A stretch of 64,000 nucleotides of DNA from G942493215 sp942493215 (lineage in GTDB: Bacteria > Bacillota_I > Bacilli_A > RF39 > UBA660), in the NCBI GenBank assembly GCA_942493215.1, contig OW818670.1, positions 992,001 to 1,056,000 on the forward strand, given 5' to 3'. The position numbers and the translations under genes are program-made. The notes beneath the pieces were generated by a model. It saw only the letters and a list, made by a program, of their open reading frames with translations, made no database searches and was not told where the DNA came from. The first letter of the stretch is position 1. The number at the start of each line of letters is the position of its first letter. This document shows positions 6,716 to 14,170 of the stretch, in pieces.

Positions 6716-9539
6716 TTATAAAATCGTTGAAAAAAAATGGCAAAAATATTGGACTGATCATCAAACTTTTATAGCAAGTAATACTTCAGATAAGCCTAAA
6801 TTTTATTATTTAGTAGAATTCCCATACCCATCAGGAGCTGGTTTACATGTTGGTCATGGACGCAGTTATACAGCACTTGATGCGATGGCGAGAAAGAAAA
6901 GAATGATGGGCTATAATGTCTTATTCCCAATTGGTTGGGATGCTTTTGGTGCTCCAACGGAACAATATGCCATTAAAAATCATATTCACCCTAAGGATGC
7001 TACTAAAGAAAATATTAAAGTCTTTAAAGCCCAAATTGAAGAATTAGGTATATCTTTTGATTGGAGTAGAGAGTTTTCAACTACTGATCCTGATTATTAT
7101 AAATGGACCCAGTGGCAATTCTTACAATTCTTTAAACAAGGAATGGCCTATAAAGCTAAAAAGGCTATAAACTGGTGTCCAGTATGTAAAACAGGCCTAT
7201 CTAATGAAGATTCATCAGGTGGAGTATGTGAACGCTGTGGCTCAAAAGTCGTTCAAAAAGAAAAAGAACAATGGATGCTTCGAATGAGTAATTATGCGGA
7301 AGAGTTATTAAGCGGTTTAGATGATACTGATTTTCAAGATCGGATTAAGACTGCCCAAATTAACTGGATAGGTAAGAGTACTGGTGCCGAAGTTGATTTT
7401 AATATTAAAGATAGTGAAGAAAGATTAAGAATATTTACAACTCGTCCTGATACTTTATATGGTGTAACATTTATGGTTGTTGCCCCGGAACATCCAATAA
7501 TAGAAGCAATGAAAGATAAGATTAATAATTATCAAGCTATTATTGATTATAAAAACAAAGCTAATGAGAAAACGGAGTTTGAAAGAACCGAGTTAACAAA
7601 AGAAAAAACAGGAGTAAGAATCGAAGGGATTAAAGCTATTAATCCTGTTAATAATGACTCTGTTGAAATATGGGTTGCAGATTATGTTATGATGAGTTAT
7701 GGAACAGGAGCCATTATGGCCGTTCCTGCTCATGATGAAAGAGATTTTGATTTTGCAACTAAATTTAATATTCCAATAATCCCTGTTATTTCTAAAGTTA
7801 CAGGAACCAAAAGAGAAAATGAGATATCAAAGAAAAGTATTGTTGCTTTAGTCTATGATCCTAAAATAAATAAATATTTAACGATTAATTGGGGTAATAA
7901 TGGAGGTAGACTATTAGTCGGTGGAACCATTAATAATAATGAAGATGTGGTTACTTGTGCTAGAAGAGAAATTCAAGAAGAAACTGGCTATGTTGACTTA
8001 AAATATATAGGTTCAACATTCCCAATTAATCATCATTATTATGCTTATAACAAAGATAAAGCTTATAGTATTGAAGCAACCGGCTTATTTTTTGAATTAT
8101 TAAGTGACAAAAAAGATACTCAAGTTTTAGATGCTGATGAAGTTAATAAATTTTTAGTTGAATGGGTATCGGATGAAGATATTGTTAAAGATATTAAAGA
8201 TGAATTGCATTCAACAGTATTTGAAAATTATAAAAAGCCTACTGCTTATACAGGTGATGGTGTTATGATTAATTCTGGTGTTTTAAATGGAATGGACAAT
8301 AAAAAAGATTCCATTGCTAAAATACTTAAATATCTTGAGGATAATAAATTAGGCGTAAGTAAAACCAATTATCGTTTACAAGACTGGATTTTTTCAAGAC
8401 AACGTTTCTGGGGGGAACCAATTCCATTAGTACATTGTGATAAATGTGGATGGGTAACTGTACCCGAAAAAGATTTACCAGTAACTTTACCGGATGTTGC
8501 TAATTACGAACCAACTGCTGATGGTGAAAGTCCTTTAGCTAATATTAAAGAATGGGTTAATACAACATGCCCTAATTGTGGTGGTTATGCTACTCGTGAA
8601 ACTGATACTATGCCTAACTGGGCGGGATCTAGTTGGTATTGGTTACGTTACATGGATGCTCATAATAGCCAAGAATTCGTGTCTCAAGATGCCTTAAAAT
8701 ATTGGGGTATGGTTGATTACTATAATGGTGGTATGGAGCACGCTACAAGACATTTATTATATGCAAGATTCTGGCATCGTTTCTTATACAATAATGGTTT
8801 AGTACCAACTAAAGAACCATTTAAAAAACGAGTTGCTCATGGTATGATTCTAGGCGAAGATGGTCAAAAAATGAGTAAATCTAAAGGTAATGTTGTTAAT
8901 CCTCATGATATGGTTGAAGAGTATGGTGCCGATGCATTAAGATGCTATGAGATGTTTATTGGTGACTATGAAAAAGAAGCTGTTTGGAGTGAAAATGGTT
9001 TAAAAGGATGTCGTAGGTTTATTGATCGAATTGTTAAAATAGGTGACAAATTAAATGATCAAGAAGGATATACGAAAGAGTTAGAAACCAATATTAATCG
9101 TACTATTAAAAAAGTTAGTGAAGATATTGAAACAATGAAATATAATACTGCTGTTTCGGCTTTAATGATTCTTTTAAACGATTTAGAAGCGAGTGAGAGT
9201 ATTACTAAAGGTGATTATCGTACTCTAATACATCTATTAAACCCTATTGCTCCTCATATTACTGAAGAACTAAATGAAATATATAAATTAGGTAATCCAT
9301 TATGTGAAAGTGCATGGCCAACTTATGATGAAAATAAACTTGAAGATGAAACGTTCGAAATGGTTGTTCAAGTATGTGGTAAAGTAAGAGGTAAGATTAC
9401 TGTTTCTAGTGATACTTCGGAATATGAAATGGAAGAATTAGCTAAACAAATAGATAATGTCCAAAAATATTTAGAAGATAAAGAAATAGTAAAAGTTATT
9501 ACAGTTCCAAAAAAATTAGTAAATATTGTTGTTAAATAA
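6708..9539 (+). CDS. leuS: Leucyl-tRNA synthetase with an inserted Nudix domain
   Basis: LeuRS charges tRNA-Leu. The 943-aa protein has HVGH near residue 48, a Cys4 zinc ribbon, the editing motif TTRPDTL, AVPAHDERDF, KMSKSKGN near residue 721 and the C-terminal domain. Between the editing segment ending about residue 362 and AYTGDG near residue 512 lies a ~145-aa insertion. It contains a complete Nudix box at residues 406-428 (GX5EX7REUXEEXGU, ending REIQEETGY). Without it the enzyme would be ~800 aa, the usual bacterial size. ATG 6708 is chosen for its AAGGAG 6 bases upstream and because the protein then starts as other LeuRS do. The original terminator is split by the following insertion sequence. 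Confidence 0.97.
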   Translation: MLNYKIVEKKWQKYWTDHQTFIASNTSDKPKFYYLVEFPYPSGAGLHVGHGRSYTALDAMARKKRMMGYNVLFPIGWDAFGAPTEQYAIKNHIHPKDATKENIKVFKAQIEELGISFDWSREFSTTDPDYYKWTQWQFLQFFKQGMAYKAKKAINWCPVCKTGLSNEDSSGGVCERCGSKVVQKEKEQWMLRMSNYAEELLSGLDDTDFQDRIKTAQINWIGKSTGAEVDFNIKDSEERLRIFTTRPDTLYGVTFMVVAPEHPIIEAMKDKINNYQAIIDYKNKANEKTEFERTELTKEKTGVRIEGIKAINPVNNDSVEIWVADYVMMSYGTGAIMAVPAHDERDFDFATKFNIPIIPVISKVTGTKRENEISKKSIVALVYDPKINKYLTINWGNNGGRLLVGGTINNNEDVVTCARREIQEETGYVDLKYIGSTFPINHHYYAYNKDKAYSIEATGLFFELLSDKKDTQVLDADEVNKFLVEWVSDEDIVKDIKDELHSTVFENYKKPTAYTGDGVMINSGVLNGMDNKKDSIAKILKYLEDNKLGVSKTNYRLQDWIFSRQRFWGEPIPLVHCDKCGWVTVPEKDLPVTLPDVANYEPTADGESPLANIKEWVNTTCPNCGGYATRETDTMPNWAGSSWYWLRYMDAHNSQEFVSQDALKYWGMVDYYNGGMEHATRHLLYARFWHRFLYNNGLVPTKEPFKKRVAHGMILGEDGQKMSKSKGNVVNPHDMVEEYGADALRCYEMFIGDYEKEAVWSENGLKGCRRFIDRIVKIGDKLNDQEGYTKELETNINRTIKKVSEDIETMKYNTAVSALMILLNDLEASESITKGDYRTLIHLLNPIAPHITEELNEIYKLGNPLCESAWPTYDENKLEDETFEMVVQVCGKVRGKITVSSDTSEYEMEELAKQIDNVQKYLEDKEIVKVITVPKKLVNIVVK

Positions 9540-9549
9540 AAGAGTTTTA

Positions 9550-9575
9550 AGAACTGATATGAAAAAATTCTACAC
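9550..9575. repeat. Left inverted repeat of the IS element
   Basis: 26 bases match the reverse complement of 10805-10830 except for 3 positions in the A/T run. It overlaps the 5' arm of the internal hairpin. Confidence 0.9.
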
Positions 9576-9602
9576 GAAATAAAAAAAGTGTAGAATTTTT
9601 TT
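9562..9602 (+). terminator. Internal terminator near the left IS end
   Basis: AAAATTCTACAC (9564-9575) pairs with GTGTAGAATTTT (9588-9599) and a T run follows. It probably shields the transposase from read-through and also replaces the disrupted leuS terminator. Confidence 0.8.
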
Positions 9603-9626
9603 GATACAATAATTAGAGGAGGATTT

Positions 9627-9944
9627 ATGGCGAGAAAAGGGCAAAAGCAAAGAAAATTTAGTAGAGAAGAAAAACTAAAAGCAGTTAAAAGAGTTTTAGT
9701 TAATGGCGAATCTCAAATGGATGTAGAAAGAGATATGTTAAATATAACTAATTGTACGGGTACTATATATAGATGGATTAAAGAATACATTCGGGAAGGC
9801 GAAGATAATGTATGGAAGGAAGAAAAACGTGGATTTAAAAAATTTGAACAGATAACAAATGAGAACGTGAGATATGAAATACTAAAAAAAATCAATGCCT
9901 TCCTGGAAAAGGAAATAAAGAAAAATTCAAATTCATCGAAATAA
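9627..9944 (+). CDS. IS3-family transposase OrfA
   Basis: The 105-aa protein is basic, with a helix-turn-helix region (TGTIYRWIKEY around residues 48-58) that in this family binds the inverted repeats. AGAGGAGG at 9615-9622 is the ribosome site. At 9884-9890 the zero-frame heptamer A AAA AAA is followed by an open -1 frame leading into OrfB, so an OrfAB fusion by programmed slippage is expected, as in IS150-like elements. Confidence 0.9.
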   Translation: MARKGQKQRKFSREEKLKAVKRVLVNGESQMDVERDMLNITNCTGTIYRWIKEYIREGEDNVWKEEKRGFKKFEQITNENVRYEILKKINAFLEKEIKKNSNSSK

Positions 9945-10789
9945 ACAGAAATTTTTATCCTGTCAACTTGTTATGTGAAGTTCTGGAAATCTCGAGAGAT
10001 TCATATTATAAGTGGTTGAAAAGAAAAAATATAGATAATAAATATGAGATTTATAGAAATCTTCTAAAACCAATTATCCTAGAATATTATAAAAAATCAA
10101 AAGGGACGGCTGGATATAGACAAATAAAATATCAAATAGATATTAAAAAACAATTTAAATTAAGTCTATATATGGCTTATAAACTGAAATGTAAAGAACT
10201 TAAGTTACCAGAAGTAAGAATCAAAAGGAATAAACATGCGTATATAACAAGCAGTCAATATCAATCGACCTATGTTTATAAAAATTTAACTCAAAACTTA
10301 CAGATAACAAATATAAATCAAGTATTATCCACAGATACAACAGAATTGGATGTTGATAAAAGAAAACAAAATATATCATTTATAATTGATGCCTATAGTT
10401 CTGAAATATTATCAAGTTGTATAAGTAAAAGTTTAGATACTAATTTTATTGATTTAACACTGTCTAATTTATTTAAAAATAGTATTAACTTCAATAATAT
10501 AATATTACATTCGGATCGTGGAAGTATGTATAAAAGTTTTATATATAACAAAAAAACCACTGAATATAATATCAAACAAAGCCTGTCAGCACCTTATACG
10601 TGTAAACATAATACTTGGGTTGAAAATATCAATGGTCAGTTTAAAGATTTCATCAAGTATGATTATCCTAAAAATCTTGATGAACTACAAATTGCATTAA
10701 ATGAATTTGTATACTATAATAATAACATAAAAATCAAAGAAAAACTAAATAAAATGACACCGATTCAATATCGATGCCATAATGCTTAA
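9878..10789 (+). CDS. IS3-family transposase OrfB (DDE integrase), reached by -1 frameshift
   Basis: The frame opens at 9878, just after a TGA at 9875-9877, and overlaps OrfA. The first usable internal start is TTG 9968, but translation probably enters by slippage at 9884-9890. Counted from 9968, the catalytic residues are D123 (STDTTE), D183 (HSDRGS) and E219 (WVENINGQFK). The last two are separated by 35 residues, the DD(35)E spacing of this family. The N-terminal segment CEVLEISRDSYYKW is the usual HTH entry of OrfB. Confidence 0.92.
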   Translation, partial: NTKKNQCLPGKGNKEKFKFIEINRNFYPVNLLCEVLEISRDSYYKWLKRKNIDNKYEIYRNLLKPIILEYYKKSKGTAGYRQIKYQIDIKKQFKLSLYMAYKLKCKELKLPEVRIKRNKHAYITSSQYQSTYVYKNLTQNLQITNINQVLSTDTTELDVDKRKQNISFIIDAYSSEILSSCISKSLDTNFIDLTLSNLFKNSINFNNIILHSDRGSMYKSFIYNKKTTEYNIKQSLSAPYTCKHNTWVENINGQFKDFIKYDYPKNLDELQIALNEFVYYNNNIKIKEKLNKMTPIQYRCHNA

Positions 10790-10804
10790 AACTTTTTACT
10801 TTCT

Positions 10805-10830
10805 GTGTAGAAAAATTTCATATCAGTTCT
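10805..10830. repeat. Right inverted repeat of the IS element
   Basis: It is the inverse counterpart of 9550-9575 with 3 mismatches. TTA follows directly as the target duplication. Confidence 0.9.
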
Positions 10831-10845
10831 TTATACTCTTTTTTC

Positions 10846-10875
10846 TTGCTTTTTATACCTAAAATTTTATATAAT
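10846..10875 (+). promoter_or_regulatory. Promoter of rnhB
   Basis: TTGCTT (10846-10851) and TATAAT (10870-10875) are 18 bases apart. The promoter begins just past the T tract of the split leuS terminator. Confidence 0.55.
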
Positions 10876-10902
10876 ATTATTAATAATGAAAGAGACGATA
10901 TA

Positions 10903-11538
10903 ATGGTTGATTTATATAAATATGAACATGAATTAGAGAGTCTTGGTATTACTTATATTGGTGGTGTAGATGAAGTAGGACGTGGACCTTTAATTGGACC
11001 GGTTGTAGCTTCTTGTGTGGTATTACCTAATGATTTTGTCTTGGAAGGATTAAATGATTCTAAACAATTAACTGAAAAGAAACGTGATTTGTTTTATAGT
11101 TATATAATAGAACATGCCTTAGCCTATGGTATAGGTATCGTAAGTCCAAAACGAATAGATGAAATAAATATTTATCAAGCAAGTAAAGAGGCAATGTTAG
11201 AAGCTATAAAAGAGGTACGTAGTAAAATAAAATTAGAGCATGTCTTAATAGATGCGATGCCTTTAAAATTAGATATACCAACGACATCGATTATTAAAGG
11301 TGATGCTAAAAGTATTAGTATTGCCGCTGCTAGTGTCGTTGCGAAAGTCACCCGTGATAAAATGATGTATGATTTAGACAAATATTATCCAATGTATGGA
11401 TATGGTAAACATAAAGGATACCCAACCAAGAGTCATCTAGAAGCTATTAATAAATATGGTTTAATTGAAGGATATAGGAAAACATACGGACCAATCCGTG
11501 ATTATTTAGAAAGGGATGCTTATGGGATTAAAAAATAG
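10903..11538 (+). CDS. rnhB: Ribonuclease HII
   Basis: RNase HII cuts the RNA strand of RNA-DNA hybrids and removes single ribonucleotides from DNA. The 211-aa product shows GGVDEVGRGPLIGPVVA (catalytic Asp-Glu), LIDAMPL and KVTRDKMM, together the D-E-D-D metal site. ATG 10903 is preferred to the upstream 10846 because it gives the family length and an N-terminus close to the catalytic motif. Its 3' end overlaps the next small gene by 17 bases. Confidence 0.95.
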   Translation: MVDLYKYEHELESLGITYIGGVDEVGRGPLIGPVVASCVVLPNDFVLEGLNDSKQLTEKKRDLFYSYIIEHALAYGIGIVSPKRIDEINIYQASKEAMLEAIKEVRSKIKLEHVLIDAMPLKLDIPTTSIIKGDAKSISIAAASVVAKVTRDKMMYDLDKYYPMYGYGKHKGYPTKSHLEAINKYGLIEGYRKTYGPIRDYLERDAYGIKK

Positions 11539-11794
11539 TTTTACTAAAAATCAGATGCTTTATGGTGGTAAAAAAAGTAGTGCTAATTTAGGATCTAATC
11601 AATTATCCCGTTTTCCTAAATTAGGTAATAATACGGTTGAAGGGGTAAGAGATGCTTTTATGCAAACAAAAATGCGTAATAGTCAAACTAGTAAACCGGA
11701 GACTAAAGAAGATAAAAAAGATTCAAAAGTAAATCCAGCCGAGGAACAATATCGTAAAATTCAGGCAATGTTTAATACTAAAATTAATAAATGA
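11522..11794 (+). CDS. Small uncharacterised protein downstream of rnhB
   Basis: A 90-aa polar, basic protein with no membrane segment and probably disordered (many Lys, Asn, Ser). AAGGG at 11511-11515 is 6 bases from ATG 11522, which supports that start over ATG 11516. It overlaps the end of rnhB, so the two are probably co-translated. The family is unknown to me. Confidence 0.5.
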   Translation: MGLKNSFTKNQMLYGGKKSSANLGSNQLSRFPKLGNNTVEGVRDAFMQTKMRNSQTSKPETKEDKKDSKVNPAEEQYRKIQAMFNTKINK

Positions 11795-11835
11795 TATTAA
11801 ACTTTAAAAAAAACATTTATTTTTTTAGTAATATG

Positions 11836-11864
11836 TGCTAGAATTACTATAGTACAGTCTAGCA
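11836..11864. promoter_or_regulatory. Nested inverted repeats upstream of sepF
   Basis: TGCTAGA (11836-11842) and TCTAGCA (11858-11864) are perfect inverted copies. The palindrome TACTATAGTA (11845-11854) lies at nearly the same centre. The structure sits 9 bases before the sepF ribosome site AGGAGG, so it could be an operator overlapping the promoter or an mRNA hairpin. Confidence 0.5.
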
Positions 11865-11884
11865 ATACTGTTAGGAGGAATATT

Positions 11885-12301
11885 ATGGCTTTAAATATAA
11901 AAAAATGGTTTAATAATGAGGAACCTGATGTCTTTAGTGGCAATGGTGTAGAAGAAGAATACTATAATTTAAAGGCCGAAGAAGCTTTAAAAGATAATGA
12001 TGGTAATAGTAAGATGATCTTGCTTGAACCACGTGCTTATTCGGAATCTCAACAAATAGCTGATCATTTAAAATCACGTAACACTGTTGTTGTTAATTTA
12101 AAAAGAGTTACTTCTGATCAAGCTAAAAGAATAGTAGATTTTTTAAGTGGCACGATATATGCCATTGGTGGCGATTTACAAAAAATTGGTGGCGGAATAT
12201 TTTTATGTACTCCTAAAAATGTGAATATTCAAGGAAAAATTACCGATGATAAAGAAGGTAAGGATATTCACGATAATGATGACATCAATATTGAGTGGTA
12301 A
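11885..12301 (+). CDS. sepF: Cell division protein SepF
   Basis: SepF bundles FtsZ filaments and helps tether the Z ring to the membrane. The 138-aa protein has an N-terminal amphipathic start (MALNIKKWF), an acidic linker and the SepF domain from about residue 50 (RAYSESQQIADHLKSR, VVVNLKRV, FLSGTIYAIGG). It lies upstream of divIVA and ileS, the same neighbourhood as in Bacillus, although ylmG and ylmH are missing between them. Confidence 0.95.
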   Translation: MALNIKKWFNNEEPDVFSGNGVEEEYYNLKAEEALKDNDGNSKMILLEPRAYSESQQIADHLKSRNTVVVNLKRVTSDQAKRIVDFLSGTIYAIGGDLQKIGGGIFLCTPKNVNIQGKITDDKEGKDIHDNDDINIEW

Positions 12302-12305
12302 AGTC

Positions 12306-12333
12306 TTGACATATAGAAATTGTGTGCTACAAT
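12306..12333 (+). promoter_or_regulatory. Promoter of divIVA
   Basis: TTGACA (12306-12311) is followed by TACAAT (12328-12333) with 16 bases between. A TGC before the -10 makes it an extended -10. Confidence 0.75.
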
Positions 12334-12362
12334 AAACGAGTAGCGCTTAAGAGGTGGATTTT

Positions 12363-12821
12363 ATGGAAAAATTCAATCGAACACTTCGCGGCTATGATCC
12401 GGAAGAAGTTAATCGCTTTCTTGATCAAGTAATTAACCAAGTTGAAAAAATGGTTAGTGAAATGAAAGAAAAAGATAATAAGATTACGGAATTGGAAAAA
12501 AGTTTAGCCGAAACAGATAAAGTGCGAGATAAATTAGCGCAATATGAGCGGATGGAACAAACGTTAAATCGGGCTTTATATATGGCTCAAAAAACTTCTG
12601 ATCAAATGCGAGCTTCAGCTTATCAAGAGCGTGAAAGTATAATTGAAGAAGCTAAAAGCAATGCTAGTCGGATTGTTAATGAGTCATTAGTAAGAGCTGA
12701 AAAAACCGAGTTTGAAGCTGATATGTTACGTCGTAATATTAATATATTTAAAAGACGTATTAAGGATATAATTGAATCACAACTAGAAGTGGTTGACGAT
12801 TTAGATAAAACAGAACTTTAA
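12363..12821 (+). CDS. divIVA: DivIVA-family pole/septum protein
   Basis: DivIVA recognises curved membrane at septa and poles and recruits other proteins. The 152-aa product begins with FNRTLRGYDPEEVNRFLDQVI, the conserved membrane-binding N-terminal domain, slightly shorter at the extreme N-terminus than Bacillus DivIVA. The rest is a long coiled coil rich in Glu and Lys. ATG 12363 follows GAGGTGG at 12351-12357; the upstream GTG at 12354 lies inside that ribosome site. The position between sepF and ileS supports the call. Confidence 0.92.
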   Translation: MEKFNRTLRGYDPEEVNRFLDQVINQVEKMVSEMKEKDNKITELEKSLAETDKVRDKLAQYERMEQTLNRALYMAQKTSDQMRASAYQERESIIEEAKSNASRIVNESLVRAEKTEFEADMLRRNINIFKRRIKDIIESQLEVVDDLDKTEL

Positions 12822-12834
12822 AGCAAATGATGGA

Positions 12835-13037
12835 GACGTTATATTAATTGTTATTAAAGAGAGTTAAGGGTTGGTGAAACTTAACAAACAATAAATATAT
12901 GAATCACTCCTAATGTGTCTTTTTGACATTAGAAAAGAACGGTAACGCGTTATAGTTTCAAGAGTATTATTAATTAATAAATTAAGGTGGTACCGCGAAA
13001 TTTCGTCCTTATACAAATATATAAGGGCGTTTTTTTA
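12835..13037 (+). promoter_or_regulatory. T-box riboswitch leader, probably tRNA-Ile responsive
   Basis: AAGGTGGTACCGCG, beginning at 12984, is the T-box. GGGTTGGTGAAAC upstream belongs to Stem I. ATC at 12903-12905 after ATGA is the likely Ile specifier, in agreement with ileS downstream. CGTCCTTATA (13004-13013) and TATAAGGGCG (13020-13029) form the 10-bp terminator stem before a T run at 13030-13037. The same CCTT strand is used in the antiterminator, which is the classical exclusive arrangement. No separate promoter is obvious, so it may be transcribed from the divIVA promoter. Confidence 0.92.
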
Positions 13038-13063
13038 TATAATAAAGAAAAGGAGAGATAATA

Positions 13064-14158
13064 ATGAGTAAAGTATACTATACCGATATGCGAACAACCT
13101 ACGATAATAACATGTTAGATAAACTGGAGAAACTAATTTTAAAAAGTGATATGATGGATATCGACTTTAAAGATAAATTAGTAGCTTTAAAGATTCATTT
13201 TGGTGAATATGGAAATTTAGCTTTTATACGACCAAATTATGTTAGAATTATTGCTGATATTATTAAGGAAAAAGGGGGACACCCTTTCTTAACTGATGCT
13301 TCAACTCTATATTCAGGTACGCGAAGTGATGCCATAAGTCATATGCATACAGCGGCTTTAAATGGCTTTAATAGTATAACAACTGGCTGTCCAGTCATTA
13401 TTGCCGATGGTTTAAAAGGTAATGATTATATTGAAGTACCTGTTAACTTAAAACATTGTAGTACGGTTAAAATAGGTACGGCGGTTATGGAAGCTGATGT
13501 TATCATTTCTTTAAGTCACTTTAAAGGGCATGAACAAGCTGGATTTGGTGGTACTTTAAAGAATTTAGGCATGGGCTGTGGCTCTAAATTAGGTAAATTA
13601 GAAATGCATTCTGGTAGTAAACCAACTATTGATCCCGATAAATGTGTTGCTTGTGGTTTATGTGTTAAAAATTGTAAACAAAAAGCGATAAGTATTATAG
13701 ATGGTAAAGCTCATATTAATTATGATAAATGTGTAGGATGTGGTGAATGTATTGTCACATGTGCTAAAAAGGCCATTACCCAAGCGGAAGTTGATCAAAG
13801 TCGTATTTTAAATGAAAAGGTTGTTGAGTATACCTATGGTATTATAAAAGACAAACCACATTTTCATATAAATTTTATTATGAATGTTTCTCCTAACTGT
13901 GATTGTTGGGGCTCTAATGATATGGCAATTGTCCCTGATATTGGTATTACGGCATCTAGTGATCCTGTTGCGATTGATATGGCAAGTGCTGATTTAGTCA
14001 ATGCTGCTCCGGTTATTGAAAATAGTATTTTGGGTGAAAAAGAACACAAACATAAAGATAAATTTCAATGTATTCATGGTAATGTTGATTGGAAATCAGG
14101 ACTTGTTTATGCTGAAGAATTAAAATTAGGTACAATGGATTATGAACTAATAAAGTAA
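13064..14158 (+). CDS. DUF362 protein with two [4Fe-4S] ferredoxin motifs
   Basis: The 364-aa protein has a DUF362 domain (ALKIHFGEYGN, GTLKNLGMGCGSK) interrupted by a ferredoxin insert. That insert has CVACGLCVKNC at about residues 195-205 and CVGCGECIVTC at about 223-233. Each supplies four cysteines for a 4Fe-4S cluster. The biochemical role of the family is not settled. It is the first gene after the Ile T-box and lies 12 bases before ileS, so it is controlled by tRNA-Ile charging, which is unusual for an iron-sulfur protein. Confidence 0.88.
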   Translation: MSKVYYTDMRTTYDNNMLDKLEKLILKSDMMDIDFKDKLVALKIHFGEYGNLAFIRPNYVRIIADIIKEKGGHPFLTDASTLYSGTRSDAISHMHTAALNGFNSITTGCPVIIADGLKGNDYIEVPVNLKHCSTVKIGTAVMEADVIISLSHFKGHEQAGFGGTLKNLGMGCGSKLGKLEMHSGSKPTIDPDKCVACGLCVKNCKQKAISIIDGKAHINYDKCVGCGECIVTCAKKAITQAEVDQSRILNEKVVEYTYGIIKDKPHFHINFIMNVSPNCDCWGSNDMAIVPDIGITASSDPVAIDMASADLVNAAPVIENSILGEKEHKHKDKFQCIHGNVDWKSGLVYAEELKLGTMDYELIK

Positions 14159-14170
14159 GGGTGGTTAATA

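Larger units (their letters stand above)
9550..10830 (+). mobile_element. Complete IS3-family insertion sequence (IS150-like), 1281 bp
   Basis: The element has inverted ends AGAACTGATATGAAA..., TTA target duplications at 9547-9549 and 10831-10833, and two overlapping transposase frames. A strong hairpin just inside the left end (9564-9599) would stop transcription entering from leuS. Joining the flanks across one TTA restores AAAAGAGT-TTTAT-ACTCTTTT plus T tract, so the element landed in the loop of the leuS terminator. Intact ends, clear duplications and uninterrupted frames suggest a fairly recent insertion. Confidence 0.93.
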
